In this document: piece after piece, positions 32,357 to 40,868 of the stretch
How the letters are laid out: each line of letters starts with the position of its first letter
How positions within the stretch are numbered: the stretch's first letter is position 1
Virus record (IMG/VR): IMGVR_UViG_3300034110_000180
Location: 1-60,585 of that record
DNA length: 60,585 bases
Source of the DNA: a virus
Strand: one strand, 5' to 3'
The notes under the pieces: generated by a model
What the model was told of the DNA's origin: nothing
The model's database searches: none
The model's input: only the letters and a program-made list of their open reading frames with translations
Made by a program: the position numbers and the translations under genes

Positions 32357-33314
32357 GACTCACCTCCACCATTTCCAAGCCGAGACCGGCGTAATTTACT
32401 GCCATGAAGCCGTCAGGCATCGTGAAGACCATGTCAGGGTATTTCTCCAGCACGTCCTGAGCCATAACGCCAAGGAAGCGGCGACCAGAGCCGTTGACGT
32501 ACTCAAACTCGTACAGTGGCAGCATGGTGCGCTCGTCACGACCAACCAGCTCGATGTTCTGTTTCAGGCGTCGATCGCTCATCGCAAACGCAGTGTAGGC
32601 TTTAGCGCCGCCCGCCAGCAAACCGCCGACATCCAGACCTTGTTCTTTGTTGGCGTTGGCGTAGCTTGTCTGCGAATTCAGGACCGTCCCCATGGTCTGA
32701 CCAGCCTGCGCCATACCGGACATGGCTTGATTTCCGGGGGCCATAGACGTGTTCATACCGGCGGTCCCTGCACCAGTGGCACCTGCGTACGCAGCAGACG
32801 ACGCACCGGCAAGACCGCGACCGAGACCGACAACGTCCATCTTACGAGCCCAGCCAAGCTGTTCGGCTTGGTTACGAGCGCCTGTGGCCGCGCCTGCGCG
32901 AGCGGAAGCCAGCGCCAGAGCGTTTTGATTCTGCATGGCCATCGCGTTGCCAGAGCCGGGGCCCACGCCACGACGGGCTAGGTTGCGAGCTGTGATGTTC
33001 TCAGCCACACCGAACGCACGAGAGGTATCAGCGGACGCCTGACGGGCAAGCTGCTCACGGTAATTCTCGGTGTCGAACTCTTGAGCCTGCCGCACTAGAC
33101 CCTGCTCCACCGGTCGGAACGTGTTGATCTGGTAGTCGTAGTAGTCCTTGGCCTGACCCATCTGCTGCTCTTGCGCAGCCGTCTGTGAAGCGGCAACGCG
33201 CTCGGCCAGAGGTTTCATCTCTGCGTACTGCTGTTTGGAAAACGCCAGTTGCTCTCGACCGAGAGCTTCCATGCCGGAGTAGTCCGGTGGTGGAGGACTT
33301 GATTTACCGCCCAT
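32346..33314 (-). CDS. Virion protein with C-terminal S74 intramolecular chaperone, 322 aa
   Basis: The N-terminus MGGKSSPPPPDYSGMEALGR is the usual start of a phage internal/tail protein of the P22 gp7-like type. The middle is a Gln/Ala/Gly-rich helical region. The C-terminus SDRRLKQNIELVGRD through FLGVMAQDVL is a Peptidase_S74 chaperone domain with the Ser-Asp pair in SDRRLKQN, usually found at fibre tips, where it cuts itself off after folding. Here it is on what looks like an internal protein, which is unusual. It overlaps the next gene by 11 bases. Confidence 0.7.
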   Translation of the reverse strand: MGGKSSPPPPDYSGMEALGREQLAFSKQQYAEMKPLAERVAASQTAAQEQQMGQAKDYYDYQINTFRPVEQGLVRQAQEFDTENYREQLARQASADTSRAFGVAENITARNLARRGVGPGSGNAMAMQNQNALALASARAGAATGARNQAEQLGWARKMDVVGLGRGLAGASSAAYAGATGAGTAGMNTSMAPGNQAMSGMAQAGQTMGTVLNSQTSYANANKEQGLDVGGLLAGGAKAYTAFAMSDRRLKQNIELVGRDERTMLPLYEFEYVNGSGRRFLGVMAQDVLEKYPDMVFTMPDGFMAVNYAGLGLEMVEVSHAS

Positions 33315-33317
33315 GAT

Positions 33318-33734
33318 TTACTCCTTGCGCAGCCAACGACATGTGTCGGGCCGCATTACCAAAACATGCATGTCGGCACCGGGGGCACCGTCCTTCATCA
33401 CGAACTCTTCCTCGAACCCGAGGTGCTTGTCGAACGCTATGACGTGAGGCTCGTTGGATGGAACCATCCCTGTAAGCCGCTTTAGTCCTGCGTAGTTGAA
33501 GGCGTAGTCGCACACCGCCCGTAGCATGGGGATGATCTTCTTGGTCTGCTTGGCGATGGCTATGTGGCACGTCGCATTGGCTCCGTTGAAGTTGTTGATG
33601 ACTACACCCGCAATCACCTCGTCACCATCGACCACACCCAGCGCGTAGAAGCTGCCCCAGCTAGCACCTTGGCCAACCTGCTGGGCAACCCATGCACCGA
33701 TACGATCTGCTTGGTCATAAACGAGTTCTGCCAT
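33318..33734 (-). CDS. GNAT-type acetyltransferase-like protein, 138 aa
   Basis: Beta-alpha layout with GVVDGDEVIAGVVINNFNGA, then the segment IIPMLRAVCDYAFNYAGLKR and VPSNEPHVIAFDKHLGFEEE, matching the GNAT fold with a C-terminal Asn/His-Leu-Gly-Phe block. The usual R/Q-x-x-G-x-G/A acetyl-CoA loop is not clear, so activity is uncertain. A protein of this type is common between tail and internal protein genes in podoviruses. It is separated from the gene below by only three bases. Confidence 0.75.
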   Translation of the reverse strand: MAELVYDQADRIGAWVAQQVGQGASWGSFYALGVVDGDEVIAGVVINNFNGANATCHIAIAKQTKKIIPMLRAVCDYAFNYAGLKRLTGMVPSNEPHVIAFDKHLGFEEEFVMKDGAPGADMHVLVMRPDTCRWLRKE

Positions 33735-33753
33735 AGCGCGTATTATGACGCAA

Positions 33754-33948
33754 TCACTGCAATCTATCCACTACGGCGTTGAGCTGCGCGATTACCTCGG
33801 CAAGAGTTGCGGTAGTAGGTAGTGGCTGAATCCGGCTCACATTCCTAGCCTGCCCGGTGATTGCATCCAAGTTCTGCTTTATGGACGACAGGGCCAAGTC
33901 AAGGTCGTGCTTGCCGGTCATGACGGCGGGGATAGCTGCTTTTGCCAT
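33754..33948 (-). CDS. Small conserved structural-region protein, 64 aa
   Basis: Short protein ending TTATLAEVIAQLNAVVDRLQ, a helix with hydrophobic heptads that I recognise as a recurring small phage protein of unknown role. Start ATG overlaps the stop of the preceding 671-residue tail gene by one base. It could be a trimeric coiled-coil tail component. Confidence 0.65.
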   Translation of the reverse strand: MAKAAIPAVMTGKHDLDLALSSIKQNLDAITGQARNVSRIQPLPTTATLAEVIAQLNAVVDRLQ

Positions 33949-35963
33949 TAGGATGCCTGCGACAGTTCTGCAACGGTGGTTGCTATGGCGACCGAGTACG
34001 TCTTGACCGAGGCGTTCAAGCCCACGCTGTAGACCTCACTGAGATACCCGGAAGGCAAGCGGAATGGCTTGGTCGATACCACGTTCTTGGTGAACACTGG
34101 GGTGTTGTTGGAATACAACGTGAACTGGACGCGCTTGGCGGTGTTGAGCTCCACCGGCACAATGTTGCTGCCGTTAATTTCCATGCTCAGTATTTCGTGG
34201 CCGTTCAGGTGTCCGGCTACGGCGTCAGCCCCTGCGGCTATGAGCGCGGCGTTTGCTGCAATCTGGCTCGTGTCCACGGGCACGATGTCGCCGAACATGG
34301 CATGAACTTGCGCTACGGCCATATTGACTGGGGACGATAACTGCATGCTGCTGCTGAGCCAGTCAGCATCGTAAGAACGCCCGGGGACCGCGTCCCACTC
34401 ATACAGGACTTCGTCTTTTGCCGCGTAGAGCTTGCCGTCGTACTCGTTTCTGTACAACGCACTGGGAGTCTCTTCGACCTCAACGGCGCTGTCAGGCTCC
34501 CCCAAATCCAGAACCCACGTTCGATTGGTGGTGCCGTTGGTGTACCCAGCGTAATACTGGCCGTCATGAAAGGCAGCAACGAAGGAGGCAGGGTTGAGCT
34601 GCGACCATTCTTCTTCGCGGTACAGCTTGCTGGTGATGCGGTTTACGGCACCGGGGGATACGAGCCACAGCCCGTCGAAGCTGGGGTAGATGGCCTCGCT
34701 GCCAATATCAACAACGCCCCGGGCCGACACGCATGGAGCGTAAGTCTCCAACGTCGTGGCAGACATGGTGTCCGGATCGGAGCCGGTAAACAGCACTGGG
34801 TAGGTGTCAGTCAGCACGATCACCGAGTTGCTCGCGGCCACAGCAGCGACGCCGACGCCAGCGAACGCATAGCGGTTACGCACCGGCCAAGAGTACGGCA
34901 TGTATGGGTCACTGAAGCACAGCTCGTTACCGGCAAGGCCAGCCAAGCAGCCGTTGGGCAGGCTGATCAGGCTGATCAAATTCTTCGGCACGGTTGACGA
35001 ATCCGCCGTCGGCAGCACCTCACCAAGGTCCGCAGCAAGAACGGTGTCTACAAACGACGTGGCGCTTGTGCTGGTCTCACCTACGAACAGGAAATCCCCG
35101 GACGTGCCCACTGTGCGGTACACGCGGTACTTGTAGGTTGCAGTGTCGTAGGTGGCCACACGAGCCACAGTGCCGCCGCTTGTGTACGTCTGAGTTGTTG
35201 TGAGCGCTACGCTGAACTGGTTTGTAGCCGCGTTGACGCTGACGATCCTGAAAGTCCCGTTGAGCGAAGTCATGCCAACAACGCCTGAGATCGTGATCTG
35301 CTCATACTGGTCGAGCGAGAACTGCCCAGCTGCAAGCGTGACTGTGACTATGCCGGGGGGTGTCGTGGCAGCAGCGGCGACCGAAAACGAGTTGGCTGGC
35401 TTGGCGGGCAATGTGGAGATTGTCCAAGTGCCGTTGTGGTGGCCAGATACTACGTCTGTAGGCGGGCTTGGCGGGGACTCCTGCCCGAAGTTATCCACGA
35501 ACGTGACGACGTAGGCGCGGCTCTCAACGGTGCCGCCGCCGCCAGAGACCGTTGGGTTGCTTGGGGCCACCGCAGGCGGGCGAATGCCAAGTGCCAAGAA
35601 CCCAGTTGGGTAGGGCGTGCTCTGAATTGCCAGAGCGTACGTGGACATGCGCGGCGAGAAAGACTCGCTGGCGTAGAAGAACCGACCGTAGGTGTCGTTG
35701 GCGTTTGGCGATAGCGCCACGCTCACGTGTTCCGACCATGTCAGCCAGTTGTCTGTATAGCTGCCATCGATGTATGCGCGGTATCGGTAGATCGTGCCGA
35801 TGTTTCTGCCTGCGTCGTAGACCTGCCCGAGGCCAGCGAGTGGGTCCAGTCGCCCGGATGTGATCTTGCAGTTCAGTGCCCGCAAGGCTTGGTTGGGCTG
35901 CAGCAGGCGATCGCTCACCCGAGGGATTTGACCTCTGAAGGCTTTGATGTTTACTGCTGTCAT
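33948..35963 (-). CDS. Tail hub/nozzle-type protein, 671 aa
   Basis: Begins MTAVNIKAFRGQIPRVSDRL, the start of a large tail-tip protein family in short-tailed phages (related to T7 tail tubular protein B or P22 gp10 by position). Beta-rich throughout; a Thr/Val/Ser-rich insert of fibronectin-like character lies at about 140-290, and a beta-propeller-like repeat pattern follows (YPSFDGLWLVSPGAVNR). No catalytic motif. Part of the tail knob; host DNA channel. Confidence 0.7.
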   Translation of the reverse strand: MTAVNIKAFRGQIPRVSDRLLQPNQALRALNCKITSGRLDPLAGLGQVYDAGRNIGTIYRYRAYIDGSYTDNWLTWSEHVSVALSPNANDTYGRFFYASESFSPRMSTYALAIQSTPYPTGFLALGIRPPAVAPSNPTVSGGGGTVESRAYVVTFVDNFGQESPPSPPTDVVSGHHNGTWTISTLPAKPANSFSVAAAATTPPGIVTVTLAAGQFSLDQYEQITISGVVGMTSLNGTFRIVSVNAATNQFSVALTTTQTYTSGGTVARVATYDTATYKYRVYRTVGTSGDFLFVGETSTSATSFVDTVLAADLGEVLPTADSSTVPKNLISLISLPNGCLAGLAGNELCFSDPYMPYSWPVRNRYAFAGVGVAAVAASNSVIVLTDTYPVLFTGSDPDTMSATTLETYAPCVSARGVVDIGSEAIYPSFDGLWLVSPGAVNRITSKLYREEEWSQLNPASFVAAFHDGQYYAGYTNGTTNRTWVLDLGEPDSAVEVEETPSALYRNEYDGKLYAAKDEVLYEWDAVPGRSYDADWLSSSMQLSSPVNMAVAQVHAMFGDIVPVDTSQIAANAALIAAGADAVAGHLNGHEILSMEINGSNIVPVELNTAKRVQFTLYSNNTPVFTKNVVSTKPFRLPSGYLSEVYSVGLNASVKTYSVAIATTVAELSQAS

Positions 35964-36040
35964 AGTTTTATCTCAGTATTTGCCTTCAGCAAACACGTTT
36001 ATGAACAAACAGGCGCAGCCGATGCGAACGACTGACTGGC
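35964..36040 (-). other. 77-base gap in the tail operon
   Basis: No reading frame with a binding site and no terminator stem is visible. An A/T-rich patch lies near 35964-36010. I see nothing else in it. Confidence 0.4.
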
Positions 36041-36304
36041 TCACAGGACTGATCCGTGGGTTTCATCCGAAGACGGCGTTACTGTGACTTCTGGTGGCGG
36101 CGCAACGTACTCAGCAATTGGACCATATGCGCCAGAAACAATGTCAGCAAAAATGGCGCGGCCATGTGCTTCCACATCGTTCTGGCTTGCTGTAAACGGC
36201 AAGATTTCAGTGCCAAATTGACTGGTCGTGATTTCGCAGTCAATGGTTGTGTGCTCTGCGTTACCCCATTTTGGGTTTGTCAAAGATGTAAGGGTTGCTT
36301 GCAT
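36041..36304 (-). CDS. Conserved small tail-region protein, 87 aa
   Basis: The start MQATLTSLTNPKWGNAEHTT at 36304 is chosen for its strong AAAGGAAG site; the frame stays open upstream. The motif block IDCEITTSQF, EILPFTASQNDVEAHGRAIF recurs in phage tail-fibre-region proteins, often as an assembly-type or fibre-end protein. Exact function unknown. Confidence 0.7.
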   Translation of the reverse strand: MQATLTSLTNPKWGNAEHTTIDCEITTSQFGTEILPFTASQNDVEAHGRAIFADIVSGAYGPIAEYVAPPPEVTVTPSSDETHGSVL

Positions 36305-36315
36305 GTTGCTTCCTT

Positions 36316-36663
36316 TTAAGAAATTCTCAAATAAAGTCCTATTGGGTATGTGTAGGGGGTTTGTTGCGGATGAGACATAGCCCTCCAAGTTCCCGACATG
36401 GAAGCTCCCACAGCACCGCCACCGAGGACAAGGCTGCTGCCATCTGTCGATAAGGAAACTGCCTGAAGAATATTGCCAGCAGCGGTTCCACCAAACAAAT
36501 TCGTTCCGCCTGAGTTTCTAAGAAACGCATAAGTACCCACGCCGCCTGCTGTTGCCCCTGCTGTTGCATTAAGCACTGCGGTTGTTGTTACAGCGCCAGC
36601 CGCCGTAGTTTGAACTGTTGCGTCATTGAACGTAATTGACGTTCCGCTTACTGTTACTGCCAT
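36316..36663 (-). CDS. Small tail fibre-like protein, 115 aa
   Basis: Thr/Ala/Gly-rich, beta-solenoid-like (FNDATVQTTAAGAVTTTAVL) ending in a short globular tip (TPYTYPIGLYLRIS). This resembles C-terminal parts of tail fibres. No chaperone domain. Lies between two other fibre genes; likely a fibre subunit or tip. Confidence 0.65.
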   Translation of the reverse strand: MAVTVSGTSITFNDATVQTTAAGAVTTTAVLNATAGATAGGVGTYAFLRNSGGTNLFGGTAAGNILQAVSLSTDGSSLVLGGGAVGASMSGTWRAMSHPQQTPYTYPIGLYLRIS

Positions 36664-36672
36664 GATGGCTCC

Positions 36673-37356
36673 TTATGCGGCACGAAAGCCGGTCGTTTGA
36701 TCCATAGTGAACTTGGTCACGCCGCCGTATTTAAACAGCAGTTGACCGCCTGATTCTTCAACTGTCCAGTTTGTCGATACCAATTTTGTCGCGTTTGTCG
36801 CGTTTGTCGCGTTTGTCGCGTTTGTCGCCGTGGCAGCATTGCCGCTGGTATTCTGGTTGCCTGCGGTGTTTACGCCGGGCAGGTCTATGTTGGTCGACCC
36901 ATCGAAGTTAACACCGCCGATACTTCTGGGGGTAGCTAGCTTCACAGCTTTGTCGATTGTCCCCACTACAGTTTGCAAAAATGTTTGAACCCCGGACCAA
37001 GTATTGGCGCTCTCTTTGATGCCAATGGATGACCCAATATCAGCAGCAGTCAGGCGTAGGCCCACAACAGTGCCGGCACTGAACGCCAACGCAGTCGTGC
37101 CCTCTTGTCCGCGCAGTACGTTAGAAAAAATGCCGGAGCCTGCCGTGCGCGTGCGGACGTATACGATTTCCACTGCACCTGTGGAGTCCTGAAGCGTGAC
37201 CTTGAACCAGTTGGTTGCTGCTGGCACAGACCCAGTGTTGGTGTTGGCCGTTGGGAACAAGTCCGCCTTGGACGCCTCAACCACCATGGATGTGGCGGAG
37301 TCCGTAATACTGGCTGTGAGCAGCGCTCTGGCGTTGTTCGTAAAAAGTTGAGGCAT
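36673..37356 (-). CDS. Tail fibre-like protein with NAT repeats, 227 aa
   Basis: An N-terminal virion-attachment domain (MPQLFTNNARALLTASITDS) is followed by a beta domain and the phrase IGGVNFDGSTNIDLPGVNTA, shared with the fibre at 38861. A run of Asn-Ala-Thr repeats (from a 9-bp tandem repeat at 36787-36828) precedes the tip. The shared phrase shows that these fibres are related by duplication or recombination. Confidence 0.7.
   Translation of the reverse strand: MPQLFTNNARALLTASITDSATSMVVEASKADLFPTANTNTGSVPAATNWFKVTLQDSTGAVEIVYVRTRTAGSGIFSNVLRGQEGTTALAFSAGTVVGLRLTAADIGSSIGIKESANTWSGVQTFLQTVVGTIDKAVKLATPRSIGGVNFDGSTNIDLPGVNTAGNQNTSGNAATATNATNATNATNATKLVSTNWTVEESGGQLLFKYGGVTKFTMDQTTGFRAA
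36787..36828 (-). repeat. Tandem 9-bp repeat encoding Asn-Ala-Thr
   Basis: Four to five copies of GCGTTTGTC on the + strand (GACAAACGC on the coding strand), giving NAT repeated in the fibre protein. Copy number can vary in frame. Confidence 0.9.
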
Positions 37357-37400
37357 TGCCTACTCCTTATGTGCTGGGCACTATTGTACTTGGCGCAGCG

Positions 37401-37913
37401 TTAGGCCGCCATAGTACTGGCGACTGTCTGCACCGCAGCAACGCGTCGACCCCAGCCTTTACCGAATGTACCCCAGTGAGGCAAATCCATCAAGAACGAC
37501 AATCGGCGCTTGGCGTAATCTTCCACCAAATCTGCTGGGTCAAATGCAGCCACTGCGGCCAGAGTCTTCGGGCCGATGCCACCATCTTGGTCCACGCCAA
37601 CGCAGCCTTGCAGCCACTTGGCGGCGCGCCCGGGGCCGCTGTTCACGGCAGCGTCAAACACGCAGTAGTCAACGCCTGCAGGCAGGTCGTCTCCTTTGAT
37701 CTTGTCCCAGTACTTGGCTTTGTACATCGGGCCCACCAGCTCGGGAGTCAGGGCCCGCATGGTTTTTTCGTCTACCTCGTGGCCAACCCACTCTTCCCAG
37801 ACGCGCTTTGTCACGCCGAGGTTGGTCATGCCGCCGGGATCGTCTTTATGAAAAACATAGCCACCCTCGTGGTGCAGCACAGCCTGCAAAGCCTCAGCAA
37901 AATTTTCGCGCAT
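37401..37913 (-). CDS. Endolysin, glycoside hydrolase family 108-like, 170 aa
   Basis: The N-terminal signature HHEGGYVFHKDDPGGMTNLG with Glu16 as the likely catalytic acid, then GVTKRVWEEW, matches GH108 lysozyme-type endolysins. The C-terminal region GGIGPKTLAAVAAF is the usual peptidoglycan-binding-like helix pair. No signal peptide, so release needs the holin. The start at 37913 (MRENFAEAL) lies inside the 3' end of the HNH gene; the upstream open frame is shadow sequence. It belongs to the holin-HNH-endolysin cassette. Confidence 0.85.
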   Translation of the reverse strand: MRENFAEALQAVLHHEGGYVFHKDDPGGMTNLGVTKRVWEEWVGHEVDEKTMRALTPELVGPMYKAKYWDKIKGDDLPAGVDYCVFDAAVNSGPGRAAKWLQGCVGVDQDGGIGPKTLAAVAAFDPADLVEDYAKRRLSFLMDLPHWGTFGKGWGRRVAAVQTVASTMAA

Positions 37914-38403
37914 GTTCAATCCTATGGCAGTTGGCGCACAACAGTACACAACGCTCAATTTCTTGGGCTATGCGCTCCACACTGTTGTTCGATATTAGTT
38001 TGGATGGGTCTTCTTCTTTTTCACCGACATGATGAAAATCAAAAGCAGCCGAAGGAAAAACTCCCCCGCAATTCTGGCAGCATCCACCCATTGCGTCAAC
38101 GAGCGCATCCTTAATGGTTTGCTGCCTAGCTAATTTGAAATGTTTTGCACACCTCAACCAGCCACCTTTTCCATTTAGCTTTTCGCGGCATTCTACGCAC
38201 TCTCCATCAGTGGAATAAGCGCGCAGCGGTGCGTCCATTTTTCTCCCGGCCTTGGCTCTAAGGTAGTGGGCGTTGCACCAGCCTTTTGCAATTGCGTCGT
38301 GTGGGCAGTTATCGGCCGAACAAGACCCACGTTTATCGGCGCTATGACGTGTCTGCTCTTTTGCCATTGCATCAGCAATAGCCTTAACCAGCACGGATTT
38401 CAT
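37894..38403 (-). CDS. HNH endonuclease inserted in the lysis cassette, 169 aa
   Basis: The core CQNCGGVFPSAAFDFHHVGE and LLCANCHRIEH gives the two Cys pairs and the HH and N/H of a zinc-containing HNH nuclease. An upstream Cys-rich part (GSCSADNCPHDAIAKGWCNA; ECVECREKL) resembles a second zinc element. It starts at 38403 (MKSVLVK), overlapping the holin stop (ATGA), and ends 20 bases inside the endolysin gene. It is more AT-rich than its neighbours, so probably a free-standing homing endonuclease that invaded between holin and endolysin. Confidence 0.85.
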   Translation of the reverse strand: MKSVLVKAIADAMAKEQTRHSADKRGSCSADNCPHDAIAKGWCNAHYLRAKAGRKMDAPLRAYSTDGECVECREKLNGKGGWLRCAKHFKLARQQTIKDALVDAMGGCCQNCGGVFPSAAFDFHHVGEKEEDPSKLISNNSVERIAQEIERCVLLCANCHRIEHARKFC

Positions 38404-38858
38404 TTCATGTCCTTGAGTTTGCGGTTTTCTTCGCCCTTGTCCTTGGAGCCTTGCGAGCTGCCACGGTGGAAGTTGAGCACAGTACCGCACATGGTAATCA
38501 GGGAGCCGAGGGCCATATACACCAGTTCTTTGTTCTGCTCAGGCACGCCTTTGATGAACGCAAACCAAGCCAAGAAAATGGTGGCTGAGACAATACCGAT
38601 GTCCAGCGCATAAGCCGTGTTCTTGGCCAGCCACGAGGCTTCAGTCGACTCCTGAATCTTGGCGTTCATGTCCCGAGCGCTGTCGGTGTTTGCGTGTTCC
38701 AGTTCGGCCAGCTTGGTGTCGTTAGCCATCTTGGCCAGCTCGCCATCTTGCGCCATCTTGGCAAGGTCCATTTGCGCCTTGGCCTTGGCCTCAGGGTCCG
38801 GAATCAGCTTGTCGATGAGCTTGCCCCCAACATCCAACAGTGCGGTCAATGGAAACAT
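38400..38858 (-). CDS. Holin-like protein (3TM holin type), 152 aa
   Basis: The N-terminal helical part IDKLIPDPEAKAKAQMDLAK is the known marker of the 3TM-type holins of phages and gene transfer agents (PF11351-like). Two clear membrane segments follow (NTAYALDIGIVSATIFLAWF; LVYMALGSLITMCGTVLNF) and a charged Lys-rich tail. It sits directly upstream of HNH and endolysin. A pore-forming holin that times lysis. Confidence 0.8.
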   Translation of the reverse strand: MFPLTALLDVGGKLIDKLIPDPEAKAKAQMDLAKMAQDGELAKMANDTKLAELEHANTDSARDMNAKIQESTEASWLAKNTAYALDIGIVSATIFLAWFAFIKGVPEQNKELVYMALGSLITMCGTVLNFHRGSSQGSKDKGEENRKLKDMK

Positions 38859-38860
38859 GT

Positions 38861-39715
38861 TTACCCCTCAATGAGTTTTTCAACCAGCTGCTCAAGTCTG
38901 GCAATCTTTGCGTCTTGTTGGACTATTCGTTGCGCAAGAGCAACAGCAGAAACCAGCGCTGCGCCACCGTAGTTTACTGACATCCGCCCATGCGTATCAG
39001 TGAGCACAGAATTTTGCAGCACAAGCGAAAGTGATTGAGCCGAAACGCCATCCTGCGTAACGTGGGAGTCTGTTCGATCAAACGTGCCGTGTTTGACCTT
39101 TGCAAGCTGCTCTATAAAATCCGCCGGCAGTTCGCGCCAGTTAGTTTTTACTCGCTCATCAGATGATGCGGTGAACGCGACTGCAGTGTAGCTATTTGCG
39201 CTGTTCAACCCATTAGCTGTGGTGGCTGTAGCCGCGTTGCCTGTACAAGAAGCGGAAGAGCCTGAAGTGTTCTGGTTGCCTGCGGTGTTCACACCGGGCA
39301 GGTTGATGTTTGCAGTGCCGTTGAAGCTGACACCGCCGATGAGGCGCGCTGTCTGCAAGGCAGTAGCCGTAGCTGCGTTGCCTCCGTTCGCCTCTGCCGT
39401 CACCACGATGTTTGCAGTGCCGTTGAAGCTTGTGCCGTTGATTGTCCGTGCAGTCTGTAGTGCCGTAGCTGTAGCAGCGTTGCCTGATGTCGAGCTGGAT
39501 GTTGTGGCATTCCCGCTCAGCGAAGCAGTGATCGTCCCAGCACTGAAGTTACCCGAGGCGTCCCGCTGTACGAGCTTGGATGCTGTGTTCGCAGACGTGG
39601 CGTCGCTGGCTACGAGCTTTTGCCCAAGCTCAGTGTTCAGGTTCGTAAAGTTGGTGTCGACCTCCGTGTTGGTCAGCGGAGACCCCTTACCAGCTCGGGT
39701 GACAATCGTAGCCAT
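38861..39715 (-). CDS. Tail fibre with C-terminal S74 chaperone, 284 aa
   Basis: The N-terminus MATIVTRAGKGSPLTNTEVD is a typical fibre attachment start. The middle is Ala/Thr/Asn-rich with repeats GNAATATALQTARTINGTSF and a second similar block, and shares LPGVNTAGNQNTSGS with the fibre at 36673. The C-terminus SSDERVKTNWRELP and GVSAQSLSLVL is an S74 chaperone domain with Ser-Asp. The chaperone trimerises the fibre and cuts itself off. Two base pairs separate it from the holin. Confidence 0.8.
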   Translation of the reverse strand: MATIVTRAGKGSPLTNTEVDTNFTNLNTELGQKLVASDATSANTASKLVQRDASGNFSAGTITASLSGNATTSSSTSGNAATATALQTARTINGTSFNGTANIVVTAEANGGNAATATALQTARLIGGVSFNGTANINLPGVNTAGNQNTSGSSASCTGNAATATTANGLNSANSYTAVAFTASSDERVKTNWRELPADFIEQLAKVKHGTFDRTDSHVTQDGVSAQSLSLVLQNSVLTDTHGRMSVNYGGAALVSAVALAQRIVQQDAKIARLEQLVEKLIEG

Positions 39716-39727
39716 GGGCGGCCCCTA

Positions 39728-40165
39728 TCAGGAAACGGTGATAGACCAAGTGACGCTCATGGCGTCGTCTGCACCTTTGTTGACCACCGCGAACACTGTG
39801 CGGCACAGCATCGTGCCAGCCGAAGAAGCGTTGAACACGCCGGCCTCAACCGCAGCGCCAGTGGCGGTGCCTGCAGGGAACGTGGCTGTGTAGGTGACGA
39901 CAGCACCAGAAGCGGTGCTGGAGGCCAGTGCGACGCGACCGAGCTCAGCGCCCAGTGCAGTGTTACCAGCGGCTGCTGCGGTGTTGGTCGAGCCGAGAGC
40001 CATGTGGCTCATGGCCGTGGGGGTGCCGACCATACGGGCGGCGATGAATTCTTTGCCGACAGTGACAACCAAGTTCTTGATTTCGCGCTGGTCTTTGACT
40101 TGGCCGTCCGCGCCGGTGACGATGATGCGCACTTGGCCGGTGATTTTGATCTGATCGTTGATCAT
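39728..40165 (-). CDS. Putative tail/decoration protein, 145 aa
   Basis: The start MINDQIKITGQVRI at 40165 follows TAGGAGTG. Beta-rich with ALGSTNTAAAAGNTALGAEL and VFNASSAGTMLCRTVFAVVN, a recurrent pattern of small phage tail or fibre-base proteins (sometimes called tail fibre or hub protein). Exact role unknown. Confidence 0.65.
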   Translation of the reverse strand: MINDQIKITGQVRIIVTGADGQVKDQREIKNLVVTVGKEFIAARMVGTPTAMSHMALGSTNTAAAAGNTALGAELGRVALASSTASGAVVTYTATFPAGTATGAAVEAGVFNASSAGTMLCRTVFAVVNKGADDAMSVTWSITVS

Positions 40166-40175
40166 GCTGACACTC

Positions 40176-40868
40176 CTAGGTAAAAGTTCTGGATTCGCCG
40201 ACGTAGTCTTCGGCAAAGTACGTCGGGTCGCAGTAGTTTTGCGAAACCAAAAGGCCCTCGTCAGAGGCCCCAATCATATCGCCAAACGGTTTGTTGTGGG
40301 AAAACACTTTGGTGTCTACGGCAAAAACGACGTTGGCCGCATTCTTAGCAAACACAAAAACGGAGCCGTCTGTAGCATCGAATGCGTCGCTCATCGCCAC
40401 GCCATCAAATACGCGCTTTGTCAGGACAGGCCGCGCCACGTCAGAAATCGAGTACGTATCAGCGAACGGCTTGGATGTTGTCTTGTATGGCCTGTCTGTT
40501 GGGGCCACGTAGTCGGCAAACTCCCGGGTAAACACCCGCACAGCCACAAACACTTCCGTGAAGCTGACTGAGTCATTCAGACTCTTGGCAACCTGCAGTG
40601 TCAAGTCATCGACAGTGGTTGCGCCGTCCGCTAACTGCTTGGCGACCGCAAGGGCCACGGCGTCACTGACCACAACGATCTCGGGGACGTACTTGAACTG
40701 CCCTGTCGTATCCAAGAAAGCACTGGTGTTGAGCAGGATGTAGGACACATCCACCGCTGGCGTCACGGCGCTGGCACTGGCCCCGGCAAGCGCGGCGCTT
40801 ACGCTGACTCTGGGCTTTACAACCCGCAGAGACGACGCCGTCGTGTTGCCTGTGACCCGGATTCCCAT
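40176..40868 (-). CDS. Structural repeat protein, 230 aa
   Basis: Built from repeated short beta units with conserved motifs (F/V-x-D-x-x-x-x-x-D, e.g. KPFADTYSISD, KRVFDGVAMSDAFD), a pattern of elongated virion proteins. It begins MGIRVTGNTTASSLRVVKPR. Located in the tail-gene region with one-base overlap to its neighbour, so probably a fibre or tail accessory protein. Confidence 0.6.
   Translation of the reverse strand: MGIRVTGNTTASSLRVVKPRVSVSAALAGASASAVTPAVDVSYILLNTSAFLDTTGQFKYVPEIVVVSDAVALAVAKQLADGATTVDDLTLQVAKSLNDSVSFTEVFVAVRVFTREFADYVAPTDRPYKTTSKPFADTYSISDVARPVLTKRVFDGVAMSDAFDATDGSVFVFAKNAANVVFAVDTKVFSHNKPFGDMIGASDEGLLVSQNYCDPTYFAEDYVGESRTFT

Noticed and set aside
31181-32407. Open frame of 408 codons on the + strand
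   Set aside because: Antisense to the 527-residue virion protein; shadow frame.
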